DNA of 64,000 nucleotides from Streptomyces violaceoruber (GTDB lineage Bacteria > Actinomycetota > Actinomycetes > Streptomycetales > Streptomycetaceae): NCBI RefSeq assembly GCF_033406955.1, contig NZ_CP137734.1, forward strand, positions 1,240,001 to 1,304,000, read 5' to 3'. The notes below the pieces were generated by a model, which was given only the letters and a program-made list of their open reading frames with translations, did not search any database and had not been told where the DNA came from. Position numbers and translations under genes: made by a program. The first letter of the stretch is position 1. Every line of letters starts with the position of its first letter. Of this stretch, positions 47,492 to 55,102 are shown piece after piece.

Positions 47492-47521
47492 GGGCCACCG
47501 GCGAGGGATCGCCGGTGGCCC
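47492..47521. terminator. Bidirectional hairpin between convergent genes
   Basis: Arms 47492-47504 and 47509-47521 form a perfect 13-bp stem with a GGGA loop. It is placed between the PfpI gene (plus) and the DUF6158-like gene (minus). Confidence 0.8.
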
Positions 47522-47531
47522 GCCGTCGCGC

Positions 47532-47810
47532 TCAGCCACCGGGCGCGGCGGCCCGGCCGCAGCCGCGTTCCCGGGCGCCCTCGCGGGTGCGGCCGGGGGC
47601 CACCGGGCGCCGGGGGTTGCGGCGCAGCCACTCGCCCTCCAGCCGGGCCATGCGGTCGTTGTGGGCCCGCAGCGCGTCGTTCGACCCGTACAGCAGGGTG
47701 TCGTGGCGCGTGCGGTGGATGGTCTCCAGCTCTTTCATCAGCTGCTGGTCGTCCAGGCGGCCCGGGTCCACTCCGGTCATGGTGTCGTCCCGCGTGTCGT
47801 GTTCGTTCAT
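47532..47810 (-). CDS. DUF6158-like small hydrophilic protein
   Basis: 92-aa protein with a conserved helical core DDQQLMKELETIHRTRHDTLLYG followed by RAHNDRMARLEGEWLRRNP, and a basic Gly/Ala-rich tail. This core is widespread in actinobacteria as a short protein of unknown function. ATG 47810 is used; ATG 47780 is also possible, neither with a strong ribosome site. It is divergent from the baeRF gene with only 62 nt between. Confidence 0.75.
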   Translation of the reverse strand: MNEHDTRDDTMTGVDPGRLDDQQLMKELETIHRTRHDTLLYGSNDALRAHNDRMARLEGEWLRRNPRRPVAPGRTREGARERGCGRAAAPGG

Positions 47811-47823
47811 GCGTCCCGGGTAC
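47799..47823 (+). promoter_or_regulatory. SigB-type promoter before baeRF gene
   Basis: GTGT (47799-47802), 15 nt, then GGGTAC (47818-47823), the same arrangement as at 46425. The -35 box overlaps the first codons of the divergent DUF6158-like gene. The ATG of the baeRF gene is 50 nt downstream. Confidence 0.55.
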
Positions 47824-47872
47824 CCGCCCCGCAGCACTACCACCCCCGAGCGGCACCCGGGAGGGCAGCCAC

Positions 47873-48994
47873 ATGGATCTCGCGTTTCTGCACCCCCTCT
47901 ACGAACACCAGGGCCCCTGGGCCTCCGTCTACGTCGACCTCTCCCGGCACACGGAGGACACCCCCCACGAGCGTGAGCTGACGGCCGCCGCGGTGGCCCG
48001 GGAGCTGGCGGAGCAGGGCGCGGACGACGCCACGTGCCGGGCGGTGCGGGAGGCGGTGGACGAGCTGCGGCACGCCACCGATCCGCACGGGCGGGCGCTG
48101 TTCGCGTGTGCGGGACAGGTGGTCCTCGATCCGGCGCTGGCCCGGCCCCCGTACGGCGGGACCACCGCCGACTGGGCCCCGCTGCCGCACGTCACGCCGC
48201 TGCTCGACCTGGCCGGCGAGGACCCGGTGTGCGTGGTGGCGTACATCGACCGCAAGGGTGCCGACTTCGAGCTGCGCAGCGCGCTGGGCAGCTCCGACGC
48301 GGGCGGCGTGACCGGCAGGCAGTGGCCGGTGCACCGCACGAGCAGCGCGGACTGGTCGGAGCGCCACTTCCAGCTCCGGGTGGAGAACACCTGGGAGCAC
48401 AACGCCGCGGAGATCGCGGACGCGCTCGCCGTGTGCCAGGAGGAGACCGGCGCCGACCTGCTGATCCTGGTCGGTGACGACCGGGAGCGGCGCTCGGTGC
48501 ACGAGCGGCTGCCCTCGCGTCTGCAGGAGCGCGTCGCCGAGGCCTCCCGGGGCGCCGGCAGCAGGCTGCTGGACGACGAGGTGGAGGGGCTGCGCGACGA
48601 CCACGTCCGGGCCCGTGCCCGGGAGGACCTGGACCGGTTCCTGGCCGCCCGGTCGCCGGACGACGAGGGCCGGGCCGGCGCGGCGGAGGGCGTGCCCGCG
48701 CTGGTCGAGGCCGCCCGGGAGCACCGCATCGACGAGCTGCTGGTCATCCCGGACGCCCCCGACACGCACCGCGAGGTGTGGATCGGCGAGGACGCCGACC
48801 AGGTGGCGGTGCGCCGTACGGAGCTGAAGACGCTCGGCGAGCAGAACTCCTGGTCGGCGCGGGCGGACGACGCCCTGCTGCGGTCGGCGGTGATGACCGG
48901 CGCGCCCGCGATCTCGGTGACGCCGGTGCTGCCGCCGGAGACCTCCCAGAAGGCGCCGGTGGGCGGCCTGGGGGCGCTGCTGCGCTGGAAGTGA
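47873..48994 (+). CDS. baeRF2-family (Rv2629-like, Vms1/eRF1 fold) protein
   Basis: 373-aa protein of the bacterial archaeo-eukaryotic release factor group, similar in plan to mycobacterial Rv2629, a hypoxia/dormancy protein. Features: ASVYVDLSRHTED at the N-terminus, CVVAYIDRKGADFEL, HFQLRVENTWEHNAAEIADAL, LLILVGDDRERRSVHERL, and a C-terminal domain VPALVEAAREHRIDELLV typical of the release-factor-like third domain. ATG 47873 has GGAGG at 8 nt. Members may act on stalled ribosomes; this is inferred from the fold. The SigB-type promoter fits a stress role. Confidence 0.82.
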   Translation: MDLAFLHPLYEHQGPWASVYVDLSRHTEDTPHERELTAAAVARELAEQGADDATCRAVREAVDELRHATDPHGRALFACAGQVVLDPALARPPYGGTTADWAPLPHVTPLLDLAGEDPVCVVAYIDRKGADFELRSALGSSDAGGVTGRQWPVHRTSSADWSERHFQLRVENTWEHNAAEIADALAVCQEETGADLLILVGDDRERRSVHERLPSRLQERVAEASRGAGSRLLDDEVEGLRDDHVRARAREDLDRFLAARSPDDEGRAGAAEGVPALVEAAREHRIDELLVIPDAPDTHREVWIGEDADQVAVRRTELKTLGEQNSWSARADDALLRSAVMTGAPAISVTPVLPPETSQKAPVGGLGALLRWK

Positions 48995-49023
48995 CCTCCC
49001 GGTGTCCCGCCGGGGTCCGGACG

Positions 49024-50643
49024 TCAGCGGGCCCGCTCCACCCGCCGTTCGTCCCAGACCGGCTCCGTCGTCTCGCGCACCCGGCCGTCGCTGCCGAAGA
49101 CCAGGTACCGGTCGAAGGAGCGGGCGAACCAGCGGTCGTGGGTGACCGAGAGGACCGTGCCCTCGAAGCCCTCCAGGCCCTCCTGGAGGGCTTCGGCCGA
49201 TTCCAGGTCGAGGTTGTCGGTGGGCTCGTCGAGGAGCAGGGCGGTGACGCCCTGGAGTTCCAGCAGCAGGATCTGGAAGCGGGCCTGCTGGCCGCCGGAG
49301 AGCCGGTCGAAGGCCTGCTCGGCCTGCTGGGTCAGTTCGTAGCGGCGCAGCCGGGACATGGCGGCGCCCCGGTCCTGGGCGTGCTCGGTCCACAGGATGT
49401 CCAGGAGGGTGCGGCCCAGCAGCTCGGGGTGGGCGTGGGTCTGCGCGAAGTGGCCGGGCACCACACGCGCCCCGAGCTTCCAGTCCCCGGTGTGCGCCAC
49501 GTCGTCGCCGGCCAGCAGCCGCAGGAAATGCGACTTGCCGGAGCCGTTGGAGCCGAGGACGGCGACCCGTTCGCCGTAGAAGACCTCCAGGTCGAAGGGT
49601 TTCATCAGGCCGGTGAGTTCCAGTTGCCCGCAGGTGACGGCGCGGACGCCGGTGCGGCCGCCCTTCAGGCGCATCCTGATGTCCTGCTCGCGCGGCGGCT
49701 CGGGCGGCGGCCCGGCCTCCTCGAACTTGCGCAGCCGGGTCTGGGCGGCGCGGTAGCGGGACGCCATGTCGTGACTGTTCTCCGCGGCCTGGCGCAGCGT
49801 CAGCACCAGCTTCTTCAACTGGGCGTGCTTCTCGTCCCAGCGGCGGCGCAGTTCCTCGAAGCGGGCGAAGCGTTCGCGGCGGGCCTCGTGGAAGGTGGTG
49901 AAGCCACCGCCGTGCACCCAGGCGTCGGCGCCCGCGGGTCCGGGCTCGACCGAGACGATCTTCTCGGCGGCGCGGGCCAGCAGTTCCCGGTCGTGGGAGA
50001 CGAACAGCACGGTCTTGCGGGTCTCGGCGAGCCGCTCCTCCAGCCAGCGCTTGCCGGGCACGTCGAGGTAGTTGTCCGGCTCGTCGAGCAGCAGCACCTC
50101 GTCGGTGCCGCGCAGCAGCGCCTCCAGGACGAGGCGTTTTTGTTCACCCCCGGACAGGGTGCGCACCTGCCGCCACTGGGCCTTGTCGTACGGCATCCCC
50201 AGCGCGGCCGTGGTGCACATGTCCCACAGGGTCTCCGCCTCGTACCCCCGCGCCTCGGCCCAGTCGGAGAGCGCCTGCGCGTAGGTCAGCTGGGCGGCCT
50301 CGTCGTCCACCGTCATGATCGCGTGCTCGGCGGTGTCGACGGCGCGCGCGGCCTCCCGGATCCGGGGCGGCGCGACGGACACCAGCAGGTCGCGCACGGT
50401 GGTCTCGTCGCGGACGGAGCCCACGAACTGGCGCATCACGCCGAGGCCGCCACCGACGGCCACGGTCCCGCCGTGCGGTCTCAGCTCCCCGGCCAGCAGG
50501 CGCAGCAGGGTGGTCTTGCCCGCGCCGTTGGGTCCGACGAGGGCCACGACGGCCCCCTCCCCCACCCGGAAGGAGACGTCGCCGAGGAGCGCCCTCCCGT
50601 CGGGGAGGTAGTACTCCAGGTGCGCGGCTTCGAGGTGACCCAT
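49024..50643 (-). CDS. ABC-F ATPase
   Basis: 539-aa soluble duplicated ABC protein. First half: Walker A GPNGAGKTT, signature LSGGEQKR, Walker B LLLDEPDNYLD. Second half: GSNGSGKSH, LSGGQQAR, LLLDEPTDNLD. The interdomain linker (about residues 240-320) is charged and Arg/Lys-rich, as in ribosome-binding ABC-F factors that rescue translation or protect against antibiotics. ATG 50643 has no strong ribosome site. It stands alone, divergent from the PAP2-kinase gene. Confidence 0.88.
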   Translation of the reverse strand: MGHLEAAHLEYYLPDGRALLGDVSFRVGEGAVVALVGPNGAGKTTLLRLLAGELRPHGGTVAVGGGLGVMRQFVGSVRDETTVRDLLVSVAPPRIREAARAVDTAEHAIMTVDDEAAQLTYAQALSDWAEARGYEAETLWDMCTTAALGMPYDKAQWRQVRTLSGGEQKRLVLEALLRGTDEVLLLDEPDNYLDVPGKRWLEERLAETRKTVLFVSHDRELLARAAEKIVSVEPGPAGADAWVHGGGFTTFHEARRERFARFEELRRRWDEKHAQLKKLVLTLRQAAENSHDMASRYRAAQTRLRKFEEAGPPPEPPREQDIRMRLKGGRTGVRAVTCGQLELTGLMKPFDLEVFYGERVAVLGSNGSGKSHFLRLLAGDDVAHTGDWKLGARVVPGHFAQTHAHPELLGRTLLDILWTEHAQDRGAAMSRLRRYELTQQAEQAFDRLSGGQQARFQILLLELQGVTALLLDEPTDNLDLESAEALQEGLEGFEGTVLSVTHDRWFARSFDRYLVFGSDGRVRETTEPVWDERRVERAR

Positions 50644-50766
50644 GGGACGGGATTCTGCGGCTCCGGCCGCTCCCCGGGCAAACCCATTTCCGCCGCGGCG
50701 TCCGAGCCCCGGGCATGTGGCGCGGACCACCGGCAGGAAACGCCGTCCGCAGGGTAGGCGGGATCC

Positions 50767-52272
50767 ATGAGTCCCGACGTAGACCTCACCGCCGCCCTGC
50801 CCGGCCCGCACCCCCTCCGCAACGGCTTCCTGCGGCTGGACCAGCGGGCGTTCGAGGCCGTCGCCTCCCGCACCTGGCCGGGCGCGGACCCGCTGCTGCC
50901 CCGGTTGAGCCGCGGCGCCAATCACGGAGTGCTGTGGTTCGCGGTGGGCGCTGCTCTGGCCGCGTCGCGCACCCCGAGGGCCCGGCGCGCGGCCGCCCGG
51001 GGGCTCGCCTCGCTGGGCCTGGCCTCGCTGACGATCAACACGCTGGGCAAGCGCTCGGTGCGGCGCCCCCGTCCGGTACTGGACCCGGTGCCGCTGGTCC
51101 GGCAGCTGAAGCGGCAGCCGATCACGACGTCCTTCCCCTCGGGGCACGCCGCGTCGGCCGCCGCGTTCGCGACCGGGGTCGCGCTGGAGTCCCCGGCCTG
51201 GGGTGCGGCGGTGGCCCCGGTGGCCGCCGCGGTGGCCCTGTCCCGGGTCTACACCGGCGTCCACTTCCCGAGCGACGTCCTGGCCGGTGCGGCCCTCGGT
51301 GCGGGGGCCGCGTTCGCCGTACGGGGCCTGGTGCCGACCCGGTCCCAGCACACGCCGCCGGCCCGGCCGCGGGCCGAGGTGCCCGCACTGCCGGGGGGCG
51401 AGGGGCTGGTGATGGTCGCCAACGTCGGCTCGGGCACCTCGGACCGGGTGCGGGCCCTGTGCGACGCGCTGCCCGACGCGGAGGTCGTGGAGTGCGAGCC
51501 CGGGGACGTCCGGGCCGAACTCGAGAAGGCGGCCGGCCACGCCCGGGCGCTCGGCGTGTGCGGCGGCGACGGCACCGTGAACGCGGCGGCCGAGATCGCG
51601 CTCCGCCACGGCCTGCCGCTCGCGGTGCTGCCCGGCGGCACGCTCAACCACTTCGCCTACGACCTGGGCGTGGAGGACGTACGGGATCTGTGCGGGGCGC
51701 TGGAGCGGGGCGAGGGGGTGCGGGTGGACGTGGGCCGGTTCGCCTCCGGCGGGCGGCGGGGTGTCTTCCTGAACACCTTCAGCCTCGGCGTGTACCCGGA
51801 GCTGGTCAACGAGCGGGAGCGCTGGTCGCCCCGGATCGGCGGCTGGCCGGCCGGGGTGCTCGCCGCCGTGCGGGTGCTGCGCGCCGACCGGCACCCGCTG
51901 GAGGCCGAGGTGCGGGGCCGCCGGCGCCCGCTGTGGATGCTGTTCGCGGGCAACGGCACGTACCACCGCCGCGGGCTCGCCTCGGGTCGCCGGCTCGACC
52001 TGGCCGACGGACAGCTGGACGTGCGGGTGGTGCACGGGGGCCGCCGGCCGGCCCTGCGGCTGCTGTCCGCGGCCCTCGCCGGACCGCTGACCCGCTCCCC
52101 CGCCCACGCGGCGGTGCAGGTACCCCGGCTGCGCCTGTCGGGGGTCGCGCCGGGCACGCTGATGGCGTACGACGGCGAGCTGACCGAGACCGAGGGCGAC
52201 CTGACGCTGGAGAAGCTGCCCGAGGCGCTCACGGTGTACCGGCCGCTGCCCGGCGGCGGCCTGTTCTCCTGA
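50767..52272 (+). CDS. PAP2 phosphatase-diacylglycerol kinase fusion
   Basis: 501-aa fusion. Residues about 20-190 are a membrane PAP2 phosphatase with KRSVRRPRP, PSGHAAS and SRVYTGVHFPSD, the three phosphatase motifs. Residues about 215-500 are a lipid-kinase (DAGK-catalytic) domain with GVCGGDGTVN and LPGGTLNHFA. The two activities oppose each other: one removes phosphate from lipid, the other adds it to diacylglycerol or a related lipid. Both motif sets look intact. The pairing suggests lipid or phospholipid remodelling at the membrane. Confidence 0.9.
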   Translation: MSPDVDLTAALPGPHPLRNGFLRLDQRAFEAVASRTWPGADPLLPRLSRGANHGVLWFAVGAALAASRTPRARRAAARGLASLGLASLTINTLGKRSVRRPRPVLDPVPLVRQLKRQPITTSFPSGHAASAAAFATGVALESPAWGAAVAPVAAAVALSRVYTGVHFPSDVLAGAALGAGAAFAVRGLVPTRSQHTPPARPRAEVPALPGGEGLVMVANVGSGTSDRVRALCDALPDAEVVECEPGDVRAELEKAAGHARALGVCGGDGTVNAAAEIALRHGLPLAVLPGGTLNHFAYDLGVEDVRDLCGALERGEGVRVDVGRFASGGRRGVFLNTFSLGVYPELVNERERWSPRIGGWPAGVLAAVRVLRADRHPLEAEVRGRRRPLWMLFAGNGTYHRRGLASGRRLDLADGQLDVRVVHGGRRPALRLLSAALAGPLTRSPAHAAVQVPRLRLSGVAPGTLMAYDGELTETEGDLTLEKLPEALTVYRPLPGGGLFS

Positions 52273-52382
52273 CACCACTCCCTCTCTCCCTGACACCCCG
52301 TCAGTCCACATGGCAAAACAGTAATCTCACCATGCGGCTGACGGGCGTACCGTGATCACACTGTCGGGAGAGGGGATCGACC

Positions 52383-53204
52383 ATGCCGAAGCCGCATGAG
52401 ACCGCCGTCTACACGCACGGCCACCACGAGTCCGTGCTGCGCTCGCACACCTGGCGCACCGCCGAGAACTCCGCCGCCTACCTGCTCGGTTCCCTGCGGC
52501 CCCACATGCGGATCCTGGACATCGGCTGCGGGCCGGGCACCATCACCGCCGATCTGGCGGAACGGGTACCGGAGGGCCACGTCACCGGCGTGGACCGGTC
52601 GCCGGAGATCGTGGAGCGGGCCAGGGCCACGGCCGCCGCGCGGGGGCTGGAGAACACCGGCTTCGCGGTCGCGGACGTGCACGCGCTGGACTACCCGGAC
52701 GACACCTTCTGCGTGGTCCACGCCCACCAGGTGCTCCAGCACGTGGGTGACCCGGTGCGGGCGCTGCGCGAGATGAGGCGGGTCGCGCGGCCGGGCGGGT
52801 TCATCGCCGTCCGCGACTCCGACTACGGGGCCATGACCTGGTACCCCGCGTCTTCGGGCATGGACGACTGGCTGGACCTGTACCACCGGGTGGCCCGCGC
52901 CAACGGCGGCGAGCCGGACGCCGGACGCCGGCTGAAGGCCTGGGCGCTCGAGGCGGGGTTCACCGACATCACGGCGACGTCGGCCACCTGGACCTTCACC
53001 ACGCCCGAGGAGCGGGAGTGGTGGAGCGGCCTGTGGGCGGACCGCACCCTGGCGTCCGCGTACGCGGAGCGCGCCACCGAGGGCGGCCATGCGACGCCGG
53101 AGCGACTGCGCGCCGTGTCGGCGGCCTGGCGGGACTGGGGAAAGCACCCGGAAAGCTGGTTCAGCGTTCTGCACGGCGAAATCCTGTGCCGGAAGGAAGC
53201 GTGA
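52383..53204 (+). CDS. UbiE-like SAM methyltransferase
   Basis: 273-aa class I methyltransferase. Motif I is ILDIGCGPGTITADLAE, motif II VTGVDRSPEIVERA, then AVADVHALDYPDDTF, and RRVARPGGFIAVRDSD. It is followed 54 nt later by a small membrane peptide gene. An 8-bp inverted repeat (CCCGTCAG at 52297 and CTGACGGG at 52338) lies in its leader and could be an operator. Substrate unknown. Confidence 0.88.
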   Translation: MPKPHETAVYTHGHHESVLRSHTWRTAENSAAYLLGSLRPHMRILDIGCGPGTITADLAERVPEGHVTGVDRSPEIVERARATAAARGLENTGFAVADVHALDYPDDTFCVVHAHQVLQHVGDPVRALREMRRVARPGGFIAVRDSDYGAMTWYPASSGMDDWLDLYHRVARANGGEPDAGRRLKAWALEAGFTDITATSATWTFTTPEEREWWSGLWADRTLASAYAERATEGGHATPERLRAVSAAWRDWGKHPESWFSVLHGEILCRKEA

Positions 53205-53258
53205 CCGACGCCTGTTCGGTGAAAATCGGGAAACCAGTACGACAGGAGGTTCAACATT

Positions 53259-53429
53259 ATGGTTCCGCTTCTGCTCGTACTGCTTCTCGCGATCGTCCTT
53301 TTCGGTATCGGATTCGCGGTGAAGGTGCTCTGGTGGATCGCTCTGGCGGTTCTGGTCCTGTGGCTGATCGGTTTCCTGGCCCGCGGGACGACGGCCGGCG
53401 GCGGCAGGGGCCGCTGGTACCGGTGGTGA
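53259..53429 (+). CDS. Small hydrophobic membrane peptide (56 aa)
   Basis: A 56-aa peptide, MVPLLLVLLLAIVLFG onward, with two adjacent hydrophobic stretches and a Gly/Arg-rich tail ending RWYRW. AGGAGG lies 9 nt before ATG 53259. Short hydrophobic proteins of this plan sit beside gas vesicle genes in other Streptomyces (from memory). Its function is unknown; too short for most gene finders. Confidence 0.75.
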   Translation: MVPLLLVLLLAIVLFGIGFAVKVLWWIALAVLVLWLIGFLARGTTAGGGRGRWYRW

Positions 53430-53437
53430 ACGACCGG

Positions 53438-53501
53438 TGACGCACGACGGATGACGTACAGCGGGTGACGTACGACAAGTGACGTACAACAGGTGACGAG
53501 G
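53438..53501. repeat. Tandem 14-nt repeats (TGACGTAC-based)
   Basis: TGACG recurs at 53438, 53452, 53466, 53480 and 53494, exactly 14 nt apart, with the next bases mostly TAC or CAC. Four full copies and part of a fifth lie between the peptide stop and the gvpK terminator hairpin. Confidence 0.85.
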
Positions 53502-53538
53502 CTGCTGCCCCGGGAGTGCTCACTCCCGGGGCAGCAGC
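53501..53538 (-). terminator. 18-bp hairpin overlapping the gvpK stop
   Basis: Arms 53501-53518 and 53521-53538 are perfect complements. On the minus strand one arm is made from the last codons of gvpK (LLPRE) and its stop, so the terminator begins inside the coding region. It closes the long gas vesicle operon and also blocks read-through from the plus strand. Confidence 0.85.
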
Positions 53539-53816
53539 GGTCCCAGCGGCCCGAGGTCCAGGTTCAGGTCCTCGGGCCGCAGTCCGTAGCGGTCACGCAG
53601 TTCGGTCATACGGTCGTCGAGGAGCATCAGGGTGAGCCCGATCCGCTCTTCCTGGTCCTCGCTCAGGTCGCCCTCGTCGACACGGCGCAGCGCCTGGCGT
53701 TCCATGAGCTGGCGCAGCAGTTCGACGACCGTCAGGACCAGCTTGATCAGGTCGCGCTCGACCGTGTCGGGCTCGAGGTCGAGGCGGCGCTTGCGGGGCT
53801 CGGCGGGTTCACTCAC
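53520..53816 (-). CDS. gvpK: Gas vesicle protein K
   Basis: 98-aa GvpK. The family pattern covers nearly the whole length: LEPDTVERDLIKLVLTVVELLRQLMERQALRRVD in pieces, then LGLTL-like IGLTLMLLDDRMTELRDRYGL. GTG 53816 follows the gvpS stop by one base. It is the last gene of the cluster and ends within the hairpin. Confidence 0.93.
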   Translation of the reverse strand: MSEPAEPRKRRLDLEPDTVERDLIKLVLTVVELLRQLMERQALRRVDEGDLSEDQEERIGLTLMLLDDRMTELRDRYGLRPEDLNLDLGPLGPLLPRE

Positions 53817-53817
53817 G

Positions 53818-54000
53818 TCAGTCCCCGAACGGTGAGGGAACGTTGCGGTTGACCGAGCTGATCAGCGCGTTCAGATCGATGCGGACCAGGTCGACGTCCG
53901 CGATGCGCAGCGTGACGTCACCGGTGATGACGACTCCGCCCGCCAGCAGCCGGTCGAGCAGGTCGACCAACGCGATCTCGCGGCGCTCCACGACGGTCAC
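53818..54000 (-). CDS. gvpS: Short GvpA/J-family protein S
   Basis: 60-aa protein with the GvpA-family helix-strand-strand-helix core: ALVDLLDRLLAGGVVITGDVTLRIADVDLVRIDLNALISSV in sequence order. It lacks the longer tails of GvpA and GvpJ here. A very strong site (GGAGGAGGG) precedes GTG 54000 even though it overlaps gvpL by GTGA, so high expression is likely. Confidence 0.88.
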   Translation of the reverse strand: MTVVERREIALVDLLDRLLAGGVVITGDVTLRIADVDLVRIDLNALISSVNRNVPSPFGD

Positions 54001-54776
54001 GATCCCTCCTCCTCTGTCTCTCCGGCGAAGGAATAGGCCGCCCACGGACCGGTGAGTTCCACGCGAATTCCGGGGGCGTCGTCCTTCGTACGGTCCACCA
54101 TTTCGACGAATTCCTCGGATGCGTCGCGGGCCACCAGATAGGCGGCATTGAGAACGTTCCGCCCGGCGGCACCGGAAAGGCGGGGGTTCTGCGGCGCGTG
54201 CAGCCGGGCGCCGTCGGCCCGTTCGGACAGCGCCGCGTGCAGACCGGTGGCGAACTGTTCGGCCCTGCTCCACAGGTCGTCGTTCGCCCGGGACTGCCGG
54301 CGCCGCTGCCGCAGGTAGTCCCGGCCCGTGGCCGGCTTGGGCGCGGGCGGTGCCGACGCCTCCGGCCGCTCGGCCGGTTCCCCCTCGACGTACACCTTCA
54401 CGCCCCACTCCACCCGGCCGTCCAGCCGGTCGAGCGTGCGCCGGAAGGCCGCCTCGCGCTCCTCCAGCATCACCCGTACGCCGCTGTCGTCGCGGAAGAC
54501 GGTGGCCAGCCGGAGCGGCAGCGGGGTGGTGACGGCGGTGAGCGCGTCGACCACCTGCTGGTGGGCGCGGGCGGTGGCGGTCAGCCAGTCCAGGTCCTCC
54601 AGGCGGGCGCGCAGCGCCTCCTCGCCGAAGTCGGCCTCGGGCACATGGCTGACGACGGCGACCAGGTCTCCGTGCGCCAGCAGCCTGGGCGGGTCGTCCG
54701 CCACGCCCGCGAGCTGGGACTGGAGGGCCGCGTCGAAGGGGCGGCAGACGGCATAGACGTAGCGCAGTCCGGTCAC
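53997..54776 (-). CDS. gvpL: Gas vesicle protein L (GvpF/L family)
   Basis: 259-aa GvpF/L-family protein: YVYAVCRPFDAAL at the start, VAVVSHVPEADFGEEALRARLEDLDWL, LPLRLATVFRDDSGVR, VEWGVKVYVEG and the C-terminal VELTGPWAAYSF. Its middle contains a Pro/Ala-rich insert (PEASAPPAPKPATG). It overlaps gvpJ upstream and gvpS downstream by GTGA. GvpF/L proteins are minor, inner-face assembly factors of gas vesicles. Confidence 0.92.
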   Translation of the reverse strand: MTGLRYVYAVCRPFDAALQSQLAGVADDPPRLLAHGDLVAVVSHVPEADFGEEALRARLEDLDWLTATARAHQQVVDALTAVTTPLPLRLATVFRDDSGVRVMLEEREAAFRRTLDRLDGRVEWGVKVYVEGEPAERPEASAPPAPKPATGRDYLRQRRRQSRANDDLWSRAEQFATGLHAALSERADGARLHAPQNPRLSGAAGRNVLNAAYLVARDASEEFVEMVDRTKDDAPGIRVELTGPWAAYSFAGETEEEGS

Positions 54777-55102
54777 GGTGCCTCCTCCCTCGGCACCCGG
54801 CCCGGGTCCAGCTCACGCAGGCGTTCGCGGAGTGCCGCGTTCTCCCGGGTGAGTTCGTCGTGCCGGGCGCGCGAGGACAGTGCGGGGTCGCTCTCCCACC
54901 AGTCGATGCCCATCTCCTTGGCCTTGTCGACGGAGGCGACGACGAGTCGCAGCTTGATGGTCAGCAACTCGATGTCGAGCAGGTTGATCTTGATGTCGCC
55001 CGCGATCACGACTCCCTTGTCGAGCACCCGTTCCAGGATGTCGGCGAGGTTGGCGCTCTGTCCCTGACCGTAGGGATCGGGCAGCCGGCTGGGGGTGGTC
55101 AT
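54773..55102 (-). CDS. gvpJ: GvpJ-type gas vesicle protein
   Basis: 109-aa GvpA-family paralogue. The core LADILERVLDKGVVIAGDIKINLLDIELLTIKLRLVVASVDKA is followed by a charged helical tail (RHDELTRENAALRERLRELD) likely to form a coiled coil. It overlaps the gene before by ATGA and the gene after by GTGA. GvpJ is a minor structural or tip-nucleating protein in other organisms. Confidence 0.9.
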   Translation of the reverse strand: MTTPSRLPDPYGQGQSANLADILERVLDKGVVIAGDIKINLLDIELLTIKLRLVVASVDKAKEMGIDWWESDPALSSRARHDELTRENAALRERLRELDPGRVPREEAP

